A stretch of 35,259 nt of DNA from Bacillota bacterium (GTDB lineage: Bacteria > Bacillota > Clostridia > SK-Y3): contig JAKSBV010000457.1 in assembly GCA_022360955.1 (NCBI GenBank), forward strand, positions 1-35,259, given 5' to 3'. Positions 16,871 to 25,569 of this stretch are shown here, piece by piece. The notes beneath the pieces were generated by a model. That model was not told the origin of the DNA, did no database searches, and saw only the letters and a list, made by a program, of their open reading frames with translations. How positions within the stretch are numbered: the first letter of the stretch is position 1; every line of letters begins with the position of its first letter. The position numbers and the translations under genes were made by a program.

Positions 16871-16927
16871 ATGTACATGATAAAAATAATATTGTACATT
16901 TATACACAATCATTTTGAGAGTATAAT
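16871..16927 (+). promoter_or_regulatory. palindrome and -10 box upstream of the ABC exporter
   Basis: ATGTACA (16871-16877) and TGTACAT (16893-16899) form an inverted repeat with a 15-bp spacer. A TATAAT box follows at 16922-16927 without a good -35 hexamer. This is the geometry of an activator-dependent promoter, and the divergent AraC regulator is the obvious candidate. The remaining 140 bp to the exporter start show nothing else clear. Confidence 0.5.
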
Positions 16928-17067
16928 TTATCAGAGTAAAAGCTTAATTTTAGAGTAATATCTAAAAATTAACTTATTTTTTTGTATGCTGCTTCGCTTT
17001 AAGATGTCTTCTTATTGCATAAGATTTTTTATTCATCAAATCATTTTAATGAAGTGAGGGCGATATA

Positions 17068-18819
17068 ATGAAAGAGCTATTATGGTTGTGGGGTTATATC
17101 AAGAAGCACAAGGTTAAGTTTGTTCTGGGGATTATTTTAGTCATTGGGTTTGCAGCTGTCTCCACAATGATTCCGTATATAACAGGGACCATTGTGGATG
17201 AGGTCATCGTTGCCGGAAAAAAAGAACGTTTATATGGCTTGTTGATCTCACTCATGCTTGTGACCCTTGCAAGAACAAGCGGGGCCTATGGCTTTAGCAT
17301 GCTGTTTGAAAGTATTTCGCAGAGCACGGTTTATAGAGCAAGAAAGGATATATACAGCAGGTTAAATAAATTGGACTTTACCTTTTACGACAGGACCAGA
17401 ACCGGTGATATCATGGCTAGAATGACAGGGGACATGGAGGCCGTTAGACATTTTACATCCCATGTTATACCTAATTTAATTAAATGTACGTTTCACTTGG
17501 TTTTTTCTCTTAGTATGATGTTTATGATTAATATATGGTTTGCGCTGTGTGTGATAGCGGTTGCACCGTTGATATTTATCATCAGCGCTTTATTGGCAAA
17601 AGAGGTTAAGCCGAAATTTGCAGCGATTCGTAAGCAGTTTTCAAAGTTAAATTCTGTTGTACAGGAGAACATTGCCGGTAATCGGGTTGTGAAGGCCTTT
17701 GCAAAAGAAAACTATGAAATATCTAAATTTAATAAGCAGAATAAAGGATTCGCCAAAAGAAACATTGAGAATGCTAAGGTGTGGGAAAAGTATCTTCCCT
17801 TGCTGGATTTCATATGCGGTTTAATGGTGATCGTAACGGTTTTGATCGGCGGTATTCTTGTGATACAAGGAATACTGACGATAGGACAGATGGCGATTTT
17901 CAATGCCTTGATTGTACGTGTGAATATGCCGTTAAGACAAAGCGGATGGCTTGTCAATGATTTGCAGAACTTCTCGGCTTGTGCCGATAAGATTATAGGG
18001 CTGTTGAATGAGGAGACGAAGATCAGCAATTCGGATAATGCCATAGAAGATGTGGGCATACAGGGTAATATTAAGTTTGAAAAGGTGTCGTTCGGCTATG
18101 GTGATGAGCCTGTATTGAAAGATATCAATATTGATATAAAGCGGGGGGAGAAAGTCGCTTTTATTGGTGCTACCGGTTCAGGCAAGTCAACGATTATGAA
18201 TTTAATCTGCCGGTTCTATGAGCCGGAAGAGGGCAGAATTCTGCTGGACAATATTGATATTAATGATCTCGCACTAAAAAAATTGCGTGATAATATTTCC
18301 GTAGCGATGCAGGATATATTCTTATTTTCAGATACGATAGAAGGCAACATATCCTATGGCTTTCCCGACGCAACAAAGAAGCAGGTCATAAGGGTTGCGC
18401 AAATGGCCAGTGCCCATGATTTCATTGAAGAATTCCCTGAAAGCTATGATACCATTATTGGGGAGAGGGGTGTAGGGCTGTCCGGCGGGCAAAGACAGAG
18501 AATAGCCCTCGCGAGAACGATGCTGAAAAACCCGTCCGTATTAATTTTAGATGATACGACCTCCAGTCTGGATGTGGAGACGGAGCATGAGATACAAAAA
18601 ATGCTTGAAAAATTCTGCCAGCTCAGGACGACTTTAATCATTGCCCATAGAATTTCTTCGGTTAAAAATGCGGATAAGATTTTCGTGCTGGATAACGGAA
18701 GAATCGTAGAGCAAGGAACCCATGAAGAACTGGTTAATATGCATGGAGCCTATTACGAAGTATATCGGAACCAGCTTGGTGATTTTGACAATGCTTCAAT
18801 AAAGGAGGAGTGTATTTGA
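17068..18819 (+). CDS. ABC exporter half-transporter, degenerate-site subunit
   Basis: A 583-aa half-transporter: six-helix exporter domain (about 18-300) and ATPase domain (about 335-575). Walker A GATGSGKS (367-374), Q-loop MQD, signature LSGGQ (471-475), Walker B VLILDD (491-496) and H-loop H527. The catalytic Glu after Walker B is Asp496. Together with the altered signature of the next gene's product this marks a heterodimeric exporter of the TM287/288 or BmrCD type, usually exporting drugs, lipids or peptides. The start ATG has SD GTGAGGG. The family 2 repeat lies between it and its partner gene. Expression is probably controlled by the divergent AraC protein. Confidence 0.95.
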   Translation: MKELLWLWGYIKKHKVKFVLGIILVIGFAAVSTMIPYITGTIVDEVIVAGKKERLYGLLISLMLVTLARTSGAYGFSMLFESISQSTVYRARKDIYSRLNKLDFTFYDRTRTGDIMARMTGDMEAVRHFTSHVIPNLIKCTFHLVFSLSMMFMINIWFALCVIAVAPLIFIISALLAKEVKPKFAAIRKQFSKLNSVVQENIAGNRVVKAFAKENYEISKFNKQNKGFAKRNIENAKVWEKYLPLLDFICGLMVIVTVLIGGILVIQGILTIGQMAIFNALIVRVNMPLRQSGWLVNDLQNFSACADKIIGLLNEETKISNSDNAIEDVGIQGNIKFEKVSFGYGDEPVLKDINIDIKRGEKVAFIGATGSGKSTIMNLICRFYEPEEGRILLDNIDINDLALKKLRDNISVAMQDIFLFSDTIEGNISYGFPDATKKQVIRVAQMASAHDFIEEFPESYDTIIGERGVGLSGGQRQRIALARTMLKNPSVLILDDTTSSLDVETEHEIQKMLEKFCQLRTTLIIAHRISSVKNADKIFVLDNGRIVEQGTHEELVNMHGAYYEVYRNQLGDFDNASIKEECI

Positions 18820-18821
18820 TC

Positions 18822-19006
18822 CAGTGAAAGGAAATTATGGAAATAACATTATGGAAAGGCTTAGAGCCTGTTAGTGCTGCAGAGGGAGGAAGCAGCAACT
18901 GTTTGAGCGCTAGCGAGTTTTGCTGCGGCCCGGCGCAAGCTTACAGGCTCTTAGCCTTGGAATATCAGTTGTTGGAATAATTTTCTTCAGCTAAAATTTA
19001 TGCACC
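18822..19006 (+). repeat. family 2 structured repeat, copy 1
   Basis: About 185 bp, nearly identical (about 95% in the core by eye) to the reverse complement of 22351-22536. The core is bounded by AAGGCTTAGAGCCTGTTAG and CTTACAGGCTCTTAGCCTT, an inverted repeat, and includes GCAGCAA/TTGCTGC around GAGCGCTAGCGAG, so RNA or single-stranded DNA would fold strongly. It starts just after the stop of the first exporter gene and ends 5 bp before the AGGAGG of the second. Confidence 0.85.
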
Positions 19007-19025
19007 ATAAAGGAGGTTGGCTGAT

Positions 19026-20816
19026 ATGGCAAGAAATAAATTTGATGTTGATGAAGAATTAGAAGAGCAATTTAATCTTGGGCATTTAAAAAGGATGTTT
19101 AGATATTTAAAACCCCATACGCATAAGCTTACAATCACAGCTGTATTAATGTTTGTATCCAATATAGCCGCTTTGTTAGGTCCCTATTTGGTGATGGATG
19201 TGGTTGACAAAAGGGTGCCTCAAAAAGATATTAAGGGTGTAATCGCAGTATCGATTTTATATATGATAGCTATAACCATTAGTGTTATCTGTTTAAAATA
19301 CAGGATTAGAGCTATGGCAAAAATTGCTCAGGCGGTTATTTTAGATATACGCATGGATATCTTCAAACACTTGCAAAAACTACCTTTTTCGTACTATGAC
19401 AGCAGACCCCATGGGAAAATACTCATTAGAGTTGTTAACTATGTAAATTCATTGAACAATCTGCTTACAAATGGGGTTATTAACCTGATTACGGATTTGC
19501 TGAGTTTAGGCGTAATCGTAGTATATATGTTGATTATTGATGTAAGGCTGACATTTATAAGTCTGGCAGCCCTGCCGCTTCTTATGCTGGTAATGTATAT
19601 ATTAAAGAGATTTCAGAGAAAAAGCTGGCAGCAGGTTAGCAGAAAACAATCCAATATGAATGCTTATGTGCATGAAAGTATCTGCGGCATTAAAGTGACA
19701 CAGGCATTTTCCCGAGAAGATGAAAATTTAGAGATTTTTGATGAATGTGCCACGGAATACAAAACCGCATGGATGTCGGCGGTAAAGATCAATCACCTGA
19801 TATGGCCTTTAAGTGAAACAATATCCAATATGGGTGTTGCATTTCTCTATTTAGTGGCTATCAGCTGGTTTGAAAACGGGATATCCGTCGGTGTGCTGTT
19901 AGCCTTTTCAACGTATATCACAAAATTATGGGCACCTATCGTGAATCTAGGAAATTTCTATAATCAGATTATTATTTCGATGGCCTATATGGAAAGAATA
20001 TTTGAGCTTTTAGATGAGCCTGTAATTGTCGCTAATGTTGAAGGTGCTTATGCGATGCCTAAGATTAAAGGCGATGTTTCTTTTAAACATGTGGGATTTA
20101 GCTATGATGAAGGACATAAAGTCTTGAAGGATGTTACTTTTGATATTAAGGCCGGTGAAACAGTAGCACTGGTAGGCGCAACGGGCTGCGGCAAAACGAC
20201 CATTGTCAGCCTTCTGAGCAGATTTTATAATATACAGGAAGGAACCATAACGATTGACGGTCATAATATCAGCAAGGTAAAATTGGAAAGCCTCAGGAAG
20301 CAAATGGGCGTAATGATGCAGGATACATTTTTGTTTTCCGGTACGATCATGGATAATATTCGATATAGTCAATTGAATGCTGCGGACAAGGAGGTAATGG
20401 AAGCGGCCAGAATTGTGAAAGCCCATGAGTTTATAATGGAATTTGAACACGGGTATTATACGCAAGTGAATGAAAGAGGGTCCAGACTTTCGGTAGGACA
20501 AAGGCAGCTCATATCCTTTGCCCGTGCATTGCTGGCCGATCCTAAAATATTGATTTTGGATGAAGCAACCTCAAGTATTGATACTAAGACTGAAATAGCG
20601 CTGCAGCAGGGGTTAGAAAAGCTGTTGGAAGGCAGAACTTCTTTTGTAGTGGCCCATAGGCTTTCAACCATTAAAAATGCCGATAAAATCATATATATTG
20701 ACGGTGGCCGAATCGTAGAAATGGGGTCTCATGATGCGTTAATGGATCAAAAAGGTGCTTATTATCATTTGTACTCGGCACAGTATAAGATAATGACTGA
20801 CGATAGAGCCGGGTGA
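19026..20816 (+). CDS. ABC exporter half-transporter, catalytic-site subunit
   Basis: Partner of the preceding exporter subunit. The 596 aa contain a six-helix exporter domain (about 30-325) and an ATPase domain (about 348-590): Walker A GATGCGKT (384-391), Walker B ILILDE (508-513) with intact Glu513, and VAHRLST as H-loop. The signature reads LSVGQ (488-492), not LSGGQ. In the heterodimer this degenerate signature faces the Asp-containing site of the partner, leaving one working ATP site. I chose ATG 19026, 9 nt after AGGAGG. TTG 19017 directly abuts the SD. It is 206 bp downstream of the first subunit because of the family 2 repeat. Confidence 0.95.
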   Translation: MARNKFDVDEELEEQFNLGHLKRMFRYLKPHTHKLTITAVLMFVSNIAALLGPYLVMDVVDKRVPQKDIKGVIAVSILYMIAITISVICLKYRIRAMAKIAQAVILDIRMDIFKHLQKLPFSYYDSRPHGKILIRVVNYVNSLNNLLTNGVINLITDLLSLGVIVVYMLIIDVRLTFISLAALPLLMLVMYILKRFQRKSWQQVSRKQSNMNAYVHESICGIKVTQAFSREDENLEIFDECATEYKTAWMSAVKINHLIWPLSETISNMGVAFLYLVAISWFENGISVGVLLAFSTYITKLWAPIVNLGNFYNQIIISMAYMERIFELLDEPVIVANVEGAYAMPKIKGDVSFKHVGFSYDEGHKVLKDVTFDIKAGETVALVGATGCGKTTIVSLLSRFYNIQEGTITIDGHNISKVKLESLRKQMGVMMQDTFLFSGTIMDNIRYSQLNAADKEVMEAARIVKAHEFIMEFEHGYYTQVNERGSRLSVGQRQLISFARALLADPKILILDEATSSIDTKTEIALQQGLEKLLEGRTSFVVAHRLSTIKNADKIIYIDGGRIVEMGSHDALMDQKGAYYHLYSAQYKIMTDDRAG

Positions 20817-20880
20817 ACGGGCATGTCATTTATTGATCGTATTATATTTAAATCAATCATTAAAGAATCGGAGGGATTAT

Positions 20881-21888
20881 ATGAAGCTGGCCTTAATAGG
20901 ATGTGGAAATGTCGGAAAAGCCTTGATCGATTTACTTGCCATGAAAAAGGATTACCTCATTGCCCGTAAGATAAGCTTGACCCTTTGCTGCGTATTGGAT
21001 TCAAAGGGCGGTATCTATGACGATTCCGGCATCGACTGGGGCAGCCTATCCAAACATTTGGAACGGCAATCTTTAGGCACTCATAAACAATATGCAGCGG
21101 GAGGCGAAGAGATTCACCGGATAATACAAAACATGAATATTGATACGGCGGTGGTTGCTACGCCTACCAATAAACAAACCGGAGAACCGGGGCTGACCTA
21201 TATAAAGGCCCTGTTAAAGAGAGGGATTAATGTCGTTACAGCCGATAAGGGGCCCATACTGCTTGCGTATCATGCATTGTATCAAATGGCGCTGGCCCAT
21301 AATGCAAAGCTATGCATCGGCTGCACTACGGGAGGTGCTCTGCCTTCCGTCAATGCGGGATTAATTGATTTAGCGGGGGCCGACATTTACAAAATACAGG
21401 GGATATTAAACGGGACCACCAATTTTATCCTTGATGAAATGGAAAAGCATTCTATAAGCTATGAAAAGGCCCTTGAAAAAGCGCAGCACTTGGGGATTGC
21501 GGAAACGGACCCGTCACTGGATGTGGAAGGGTGGGATACGGCTGTAAAGCTGCTGATACTTACGAATGTGCTTATGGGGAGCCATAAGACATTAGAAGAT
21601 ATATCTGTGCAAGGTATAACCGGGTTAACCGTTGCAGATATCATAGAGGCCAGGAAAAAAGGGGAAAAATTCAAGCTGATCGGAAGTGCCGTAAAAGAGG
21701 ACAACGCTATCAGAATGCGTGTGGGATTGGAAGCGATAGACAATAGCAATGCCTTTTATCGTGTTGACGGAAAAGACAAGGCGGTTACGTATTGTTCCGA
21801 TACCCTGGGTGAACTGACAATCATTGGCGGTGCCTCCGGTGTTATCCCTGCGGCAGCTTCATTATTAAGAGATATCATCAATTTATAA
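20881..21888 (+). CDS. hom: homoserine dehydrogenase (no ACT domain)
   Basis: NAD(P)-dependent reduction of aspartate semialdehyde to homoserine, leading to threonine and methionine. The 335-aa protein has a Rossmann start (ALIGCGNVGKAL), TADKGP with Lys123, GCTTGGALPSVNAG, the family signature GILNGTTNFIL (174-184), the Glu208 region ETDPSLDVEGWDTA and Lys223. Usual Gram-positive forms are about 400-430 aa with a regulatory ACT domain. This one ends at the catalytic core, so feedback control by threonine is not expected. ATG 20881 has SD CGGAGGG. It follows the exporter by 64 bp on the same strand, which may be chance. A hairpin follows. Confidence 0.9.
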   Translation: MKLALIGCGNVGKALIDLLAMKKDYLIARKISLTLCCVLDSKGGIYDDSGIDWGSLSKHLERQSLGTHKQYAAGGEEIHRIIQNMNIDTAVVATPTNKQTGEPGLTYIKALLKRGINVVTADKGPILLAYHALYQMALAHNAKLCIGCTTGGALPSVNAGLIDLAGADIYKIQGILNGTTNFILDEMEKHSISYEKALEKAQHLGIAETDPSLDVEGWDTAVKLLILTNVLMGSHKTLEDISVQGITGLTVADIIEARKKGEKFKLIGSAVKEDNAIRMRVGLEAIDNSNAFYRVDGKDKAVTYCSDTLGELTIIGGASGVIPAAASLLRDIINL

Positions 21889-21892
21889 GCGA

Positions 21893-21934
21893 CAGGGTCA
21901 CGCTTGAAAATGATAACCTTTAAGCGTGACCCTG
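21893..21934. terminator. hairpin between hom and the convergent small gene
   Basis: A 13-bp perfect stem CAGGGTCACGCTT/AAGCGTGACCCTG with a 16-nt loop. There is no T-tract on either side, so intrinsic termination is only probable. Its place between convergent genes supports that role. Confidence 0.55.
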
Positions 21935-21940
21935 CTTCCA

Positions 21941-22243
21941 TTATGTATTATCCACAAAAGAAACGGAATTATCCTTTACGAATTTTCTTAATTCTTCTTT
22001 GTATTGATCAAAATACTTCTTTTCCTTCATTTTGGTGTATACAATGGGTTCATTTCTCTTACCCGTGACAATGGTGATTTTTTCCGAAGGTACTTTGAAA
22101 AACAGAAATCGTCTCTCTTCAAACTTATCAAACTGAATGCGTGTAATCTGTTCATAAGTCAAATTGAGCATTCGAACCCGTTTCCTGCCTTCTACCATTA
22201 CGATGATTTCGGTTTTATCACAATTAATACGCCTCACTGCCAT
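21941..22243 (-). CDS. conserved-looking 100-aa protein of unknown function
   Basis: I do not recognise this protein. It is soluble and charged, with no Cys apart from one near the N-terminus and no membrane helix. Alternating strands (KTEIIVMVEG, RVRMLNLTY, TRIQFDKFEERRFLFFKV, KITIVTG, PIVYTK) followed by a charged helix (YFDQYKEELRKFVKDN) suggest a small beta-barrel such as a bacterial PH-like fold, which is an inference. It has a perfect SD (AAGGAGG) and a good promoter at 22295-22323. It is convergent with hom. Confidence 0.72.
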   Translation of the reverse strand: MAVRRINCDKTEIIVMVEGRKRVRMLNLTYEQITRIQFDKFEERRFLFFKVPSEKITIVTGKRNEPIVYTKMKEKKYFDQYKEELRKFVKDNSVSFVDNT

Positions 22244-22294
22244 GACCCTTTTCCTCCTTTTACGATATATCTGTATTTGTATATTTTATACAGT

Positions 22295-22323
22295 ATTATA
22301 TCATATTGGTTTCTGTCAGGCAA
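22295..22323 (-). promoter_or_regulatory. sigma-A type promoter of the 100-aa gene
   Basis: On the minus strand TTGCCT (22323-22318), a 17-bp spacer, and TATAAT (22300-22295), about 50 bp upstream of the ATG. Confidence 0.6.
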
Positions 22324-22350
22324 ATGCGTTCGTAAGGGGAGTAATGGGAG

Positions 22351-22536
22351 GGTGTATAAATTCCGGTTGAAGAAAATTATTCCAACAACTGATATTCCAA
22401 GGCAAAGAGCCTGTAAGCTTGCGCCGGGTCGCAGCAAAACTCGCTAGCGCTCAAACAGTTGCTGCTTCCTCCCTCTGCGGCACTAACAGGCTCTAAGCCT
22501 TTCCATAAGGTCATTTCCATAATTTTCTTCACCTGC
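22351..22536 (-). repeat. family 2 structured repeat, copy 2
   Basis: Inverted copy of 18822-19006, with only a few differences over about 175 bp. It holds the same inner inverted repeat (AGAGCCTGT/ACAGGCTCT). An antisense open frame (22377-22652) is created by the repeat and is not a gene. With copy 1 it brackets the second exporter gene, hom and the 100-aa gene. Confidence 0.85.
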
Positions 22537-22556
22537 ACTAAATGTACCTGTAATGA

Positions 22557-22608
22557 GAGGGTGTATAAATTTAATTTTAAAGTTTGGTATCCAATAACCG
22601 ATATGCCA
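22557..22608 (-). repeat. degenerate family 2 tail fragment
   Basis: The minus strand reads CCTTTGGCATATCGGTTATTGG..TTTATACACC, matching the tail of family 2. Together with copy 2 it accounts for most of the 534-bp gap before pncB. The rest of the gap shows only the pncB promoter. Confidence 0.55.
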
Positions 22609-22695
22609 AAGGAAAAACAGGTGAAGGCTGAGAGTTGAGCGGGTATTGACAATGTAAAAGGTTAAGCGTGAAATATACGAATCGAAAAATTAACC

Positions 22696-22724
22696 TTCAA
22701 AAGTGATGGGTATTGAGGTATAAT
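22696..22724 (+). promoter_or_regulatory. probable pncB promoter
   Basis: TTCAAA (22696-22701), 17-bp spacer, TATAAT (22719-22724), 53 bp before the pncB start. Confidence 0.55.
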
Positions 22725-22777
22725 GAGTATGGTTTACAGGTTACTATTTTAAGGATAAAAGGTGAAGGGGAATTTAC

Positions 22778-24238
22778 ATGAAGCAGAGTAGATGGAAGAA
22801 TAAGATGAATCTAACAATGTTAACGGATTTTTATGAACTTACGATGGCAAACGGCTATTTTCAACATGGTCTGGCAGATAAAATTGCATATTTCGATATG
22901 TTTTTCAGAAAAGTACCGGACAATGGCGGTTTTGCCATTATGGCAGGAGTGGAGCAGCTCATAGAATACTTGCAAAACCTCAAATTTGACGAAGAAGATA
23001 TAGCCTATCTAAGGACGAAGAAGATATTTAATGAGGCATTTCTGGAATATCTAAAAAACTTTTCGTTTACTTGTGATGTCTGGGCGATCCCGGAAGGGAC
23101 ACCCATATTTCCCAATGAACCCATCATAACGGTGAAAGGACCCATTATACAAGCACAATTTATAGAGACAATGATGCTATTGACGATTAACCATCAAAGT
23201 CTGATTGCGACAAAGGCGAATCGGATCGTAAGAGCCGCACAAGGCAGACCGGTAATGGAATTCGGTTCTAGAAGGGCCCAGGGCTATAATGGCGCTACCT
23301 TTGGCGCGAGGGCCGCATATATTGGAGGATGTGTCGGAACGGCCTGTACCATTGCGGACAGAGACTTTAATATTCCTGCCCTTGGTACGATGGCACACAG
23401 CTGGGTTCAACTGTTTCCTTCCGAGCTGGAAGCTTTCAGGGCCTATGCCCGTACTTATCCGGAGAATTGTACACTTCTGGTAGATACTTATAACGTATTG
23501 AAATCCGGTGTACCTAATGCGATCAGGATTTTTGAGGAGGAATTGGCGCCCCGGGGATTTAGACCTAAAGCGATACGTATTGACAGCGGGGACATTACCT
23601 ATCTTTCAAAAGAAGCCAGAAGAATGCTGAATGAGGCCGGCTTTTCCGATTGTAAGATCCTAGCCTCAAATTCATTGGATGAGTACATTATCCGTGACAT
23701 TTTGATACAGGGGGCGCAGGTTGACCTGTTTGGCGTGGGGGAAAGGCTTATTACTTCCAAGTCCGAACCGGTTTTTGGAGGTGTCTACAAGCTAGCGGCA
23801 GTGGAAGAAGACGGACAGCTTATACCGAAGATTAAACTGAGTGAAAATGTAGGGAAAATTACCAATCCGTGTTTTAAACAGGTATACAGGTTATTTAACC
23901 GGTCCAATGACAAAGCCATTGCCGATGTTATTACCCTGGCCGACGAAACGATAGATGATGGGAATTCGTATGTCATATTTGACCCGGAACATACGTGGAA
24001 AAGGAAGAGAATTTCGAATTTTTATGCGAAAAAGCTTTTGGTTAAGATTTTTGAAGACGGAAAGTGTATTTACAATAGCCCGGACTTGGATGAGATCAGA
24101 GAGTACAGCAGACAGCAGATCGATAAATTATGGGTTGAAGTTTTGAGATTCGAAAACCCGCATAATTACTATGTTGATTTGTCAAAGCCCTTATGGGATA
24201 TTAAAGATGCATTATTGCAGGAATACGCGTCAAAGTAA
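22778..24238 (+). CDS. pncB: nicotinate phosphoribosyltransferase
   Basis: Salvage enzyme making nicotinate mononucleotide from nicotinate and PRPP with ATP hydrolysis. The 486-aa length fits the Gram-positive form. Visible are TMLTDFYELTMANGYF near the start, the EFGSRRAQG block (161-169), GGCVGTA, LGTMAHSWVQ with the phosphorylatable His207, RIDSGDI, ILASNSLDEY and FGVGERLITS. ATG 22778 has SD GAAGGGG. An inner ATG (MNLTML) lacks a good SD. It has its own promoter. The neighbouring locus is rich in NAD-dependent dehydrogenases, but nothing links them beyond proximity. Confidence 0.95.
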   Translation: MKQSRWKNKMNLTMLTDFYELTMANGYFQHGLADKIAYFDMFFRKVPDNGGFAIMAGVEQLIEYLQNLKFDEEDIAYLRTKKIFNEAFLEYLKNFSFTCDVWAIPEGTPIFPNEPIITVKGPIIQAQFIETMMLLTINHQSLIATKANRIVRAAQGRPVMEFGSRRAQGYNGATFGARAAYIGGCVGTACTIADRDFNIPALGTMAHSWVQLFPSELEAFRAYARTYPENCTLLVDTYNVLKSGVPNAIRIFEEELAPRGFRPKAIRIDSGDITYLSKEARRMLNEAGFSDCKILASNSLDEYIIRDILIQGAQVDLFGVGERLITSKSEPVFGGVYKLAAVEEDGQLIPKIKLSENVGKITNPCFKQVYRLFNRSNDKAIADVITLADETIDDGNSYVIFDPEHTWKRKRISNFYAKKLLVKIFEDGKCIYNSPDLDEIREYSRQQIDKLWVEVLRFENPHNYYVDLSKPLWDIKDALLQEYASK

Positions 24239-24250
24239 ATGGGCGCTAAA

Positions 24251-24277
24251 ATCGAAAGGGTATCGAACCCTTTCGAT
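24251..24277 (+). terminator. hairpin after pncB
   Basis: An 11-bp perfect stem ATCGAAAGGGT/ACCCTTTCGAT with a 5-nt loop. No T-tract follows, so it is a weak terminator candidate. A short family 2 tail fragment follows at about 24308-24336. Confidence 0.5.
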
Positions 24278-24307
24278 ATGAGGGAGATGAATATGTGACC
24301 TTGGAAG

Positions 24308-24336
24308 CATTTTCTTCAACCCAAATTTATACATCG
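24308..24336 (+). repeat. family 2 tail fragment
   Basis: CATTTTCTTCAACCCAAATTTATACA matches the right end of family 2 copies 1 and 2. It ends 15 bp before the -35 box of the catabolic locus promoter. Confidence 0.5.
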
Positions 24337-24350
24337 CACATATAAAAATA

Positions 24351-24379
24351 TTGAGATTTATCAGAAATTATTATATAAT
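24351..24379 (+). promoter_or_regulatory. promoter of the first dehydrogenase of the catabolic locus
   Basis: TTGAGA (24351-24356), 17-bp spacer, TATAAT (24374-24379). An operator-like sequence follows at 24388. Confidence 0.7.
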
Positions 24380-24387
24380 GAAATAAG

Positions 24388-24407
24388 ACGTATGACGACA
24401 GATGTTA
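24388..24407 (+). promoter_or_regulatory. operator-like site 1 of the catabolic locus
   Basis: GACGTATGACGACAGATGTT agrees at 15 of 20 positions with the reverse complement of 26290-26309. It sits about 9 bp after the -10 box, over the expected transcription start, fitting repression by the FadR-type protein encoded at 25570. Binding is inferred. Confidence 0.55.
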
Positions 24408-24435
24408 ATATGAAATAGTTGAGGTGTGATGTGAA

Positions 24436-25461
24436 ATGTTACAAGTAAAAATGCCGGAAGCATACAAAATAGATATGTTGGATGTACCGGTTCCGGCAAT
24501 TAAAGCAAATGAAGTATTAATCAATATGAAAAGACTTGGTATATGCGGGTCGGATATTCAAGTCTATCATGGCAAACATAAGTATATGCGCTTTCCTGTC
24601 GTTCAAGGCCATGAAGGTGCGGGTGTAATCGTAAAGACAGGAGAAAAAGCAGAGGGTTTATCCGTAGGAGATAAAGTAACAATCCAGCCGCAGGTCTTCT
24701 GCGGGAAATGTTATCCGTGTCAAATCGGACATTACAATGTATGTGAACATTTAAAAGTATTTGGTATACATGAACCGGGTATGGCCTCAGAATATTTTGC
24801 AGCAGAAGCTTCAAAAGTTATTAAACTGCCGCAGGATATGAGTTTTGATCAGGGTGCAATGGTTGAACCTGCTGCCGTTGCCGTAGGTGCCGTCCGGAGA
24901 TGTGGGGATATCGAGGGAAACAACATTCTTGTATTGGGGGCCGGTACTATTGGGAATTTAGCTGCTCAGACAGCGCAAGCGTGTGGTGCAGATAAAGTAA
25001 TGATTACCGATATTAATTCAAAACGACTGGACATTGCGGGGGACTGCGGTATCGAATATTGTATCAATACAAAAGAAAAAGATATCGGTGATGCTATTTC
25101 GGAGATTTTTGAGGATAGGAAGGCCGATGTCATTATTGATTGTGCAGGGGTTAAAACGACTATTGACCAAGCGATCAACAACGCCCGCAGAGCATCGAAG
25201 ATTGTAGTGGTAGGTAATTTTAAAGAGCCTGTTGAGATTGAGATGCCGCTGTTGCAACGGAGGGAAATTGATATGATCGGCATTATGATGTATGTCAAGG
25301 AAGACTTTGAAGAAGCCATTCGGTTGATGCAAGAAGGAAAAGTCAAAACTGAAAAATTGATTACCGATTACTATCGTATTAGGGATTTCAAACAAGCCTA
25401 TGAATATATAGACCATCATATGGAAGATGTCATGAAAGTGATGTTGACATTTGAAGCATAA
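24436..25461 (+). CDS. zinc-dependent polyol/alcohol dehydrogenase (MDR family), paralogue 1
   Basis: A 341-aa medium-chain dehydrogenase of the sorbitol/threonine dehydrogenase group. The catalytic zinc site is C37 (GICGSD), H59 and E60 (GHEGAG). The structural zinc loop is C89, C92, C95, C103 (CGKCYPCQIGHYNVC). The NAD fold has VLGAGTIGNLAAQ, followed by an acidic residue in MITDINSKRLD, suggesting NAD. It likely oxidises a secondary alcohol of a polyol or sugar acid to a ketone. The ATG has SD GAGGTG, nine nt away. It is the first gene after promoter and operator site 1, and the FadR-type gene follows by 108 bp. Confidence 0.93.
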   Translation: MLQVKMPEAYKIDMLDVPVPAIKANEVLINMKRLGICGSDIQVYHGKHKYMRFPVVQGHEGAGVIVKTGEKAEGLSVGDKVTIQPQVFCGKCYPCQIGHYNVCEHLKVFGIHEPGMASEYFAAEASKVIKLPQDMSFDQGAMVEPAAVAVGAVRRCGDIEGNNILVLGAGTIGNLAAQTAQACGADKVMITDINSKRLDIAGDCGIEYCINTKEKDIGDAISEIFEDRKADVIIDCAGVKTTIDQAINNARRASKIVVVGNFKEPVEIEMPLLQRREIDMIGIMMYVKEDFEEAIRLMQEGKVKTEKLITDYYRIRDFKQAYEYIDHHMEDVMKVMLTFEA

Positions 25462-25569
25462 AATGATAGTAATAAAATGATAGTAATAAAATGTGGATTA
25501 AAGCAAAAAATGTATTTGACTATTTAAGGAAATATGTTGTCATCAATCAAAAATGGGGGCGATGAATAA

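Noticed and set aside
20010-20501. 163-codon minus-strand frame
   Set aside because: It lies antisense within the ATPase domain of exporter subunit 2, with no SD. It is a shadow frame.
20817-20880. T-box or riboswitch before hom
   Set aside because: The gap is only 64 bp and lacks a T-box core or terminator pair.
22004-22447. 147-codon plus-strand frame
   Set aside because: It runs antisense to the 100-aa gene, which has an excellent SD and promoter, and then into repeat sequence.
22377-22652. 91-codon minus-strand frame
   Set aside because: It is produced by family 2 copy 2. The same peptide would arise from copy 1, as expected of a repeat and not a gene.
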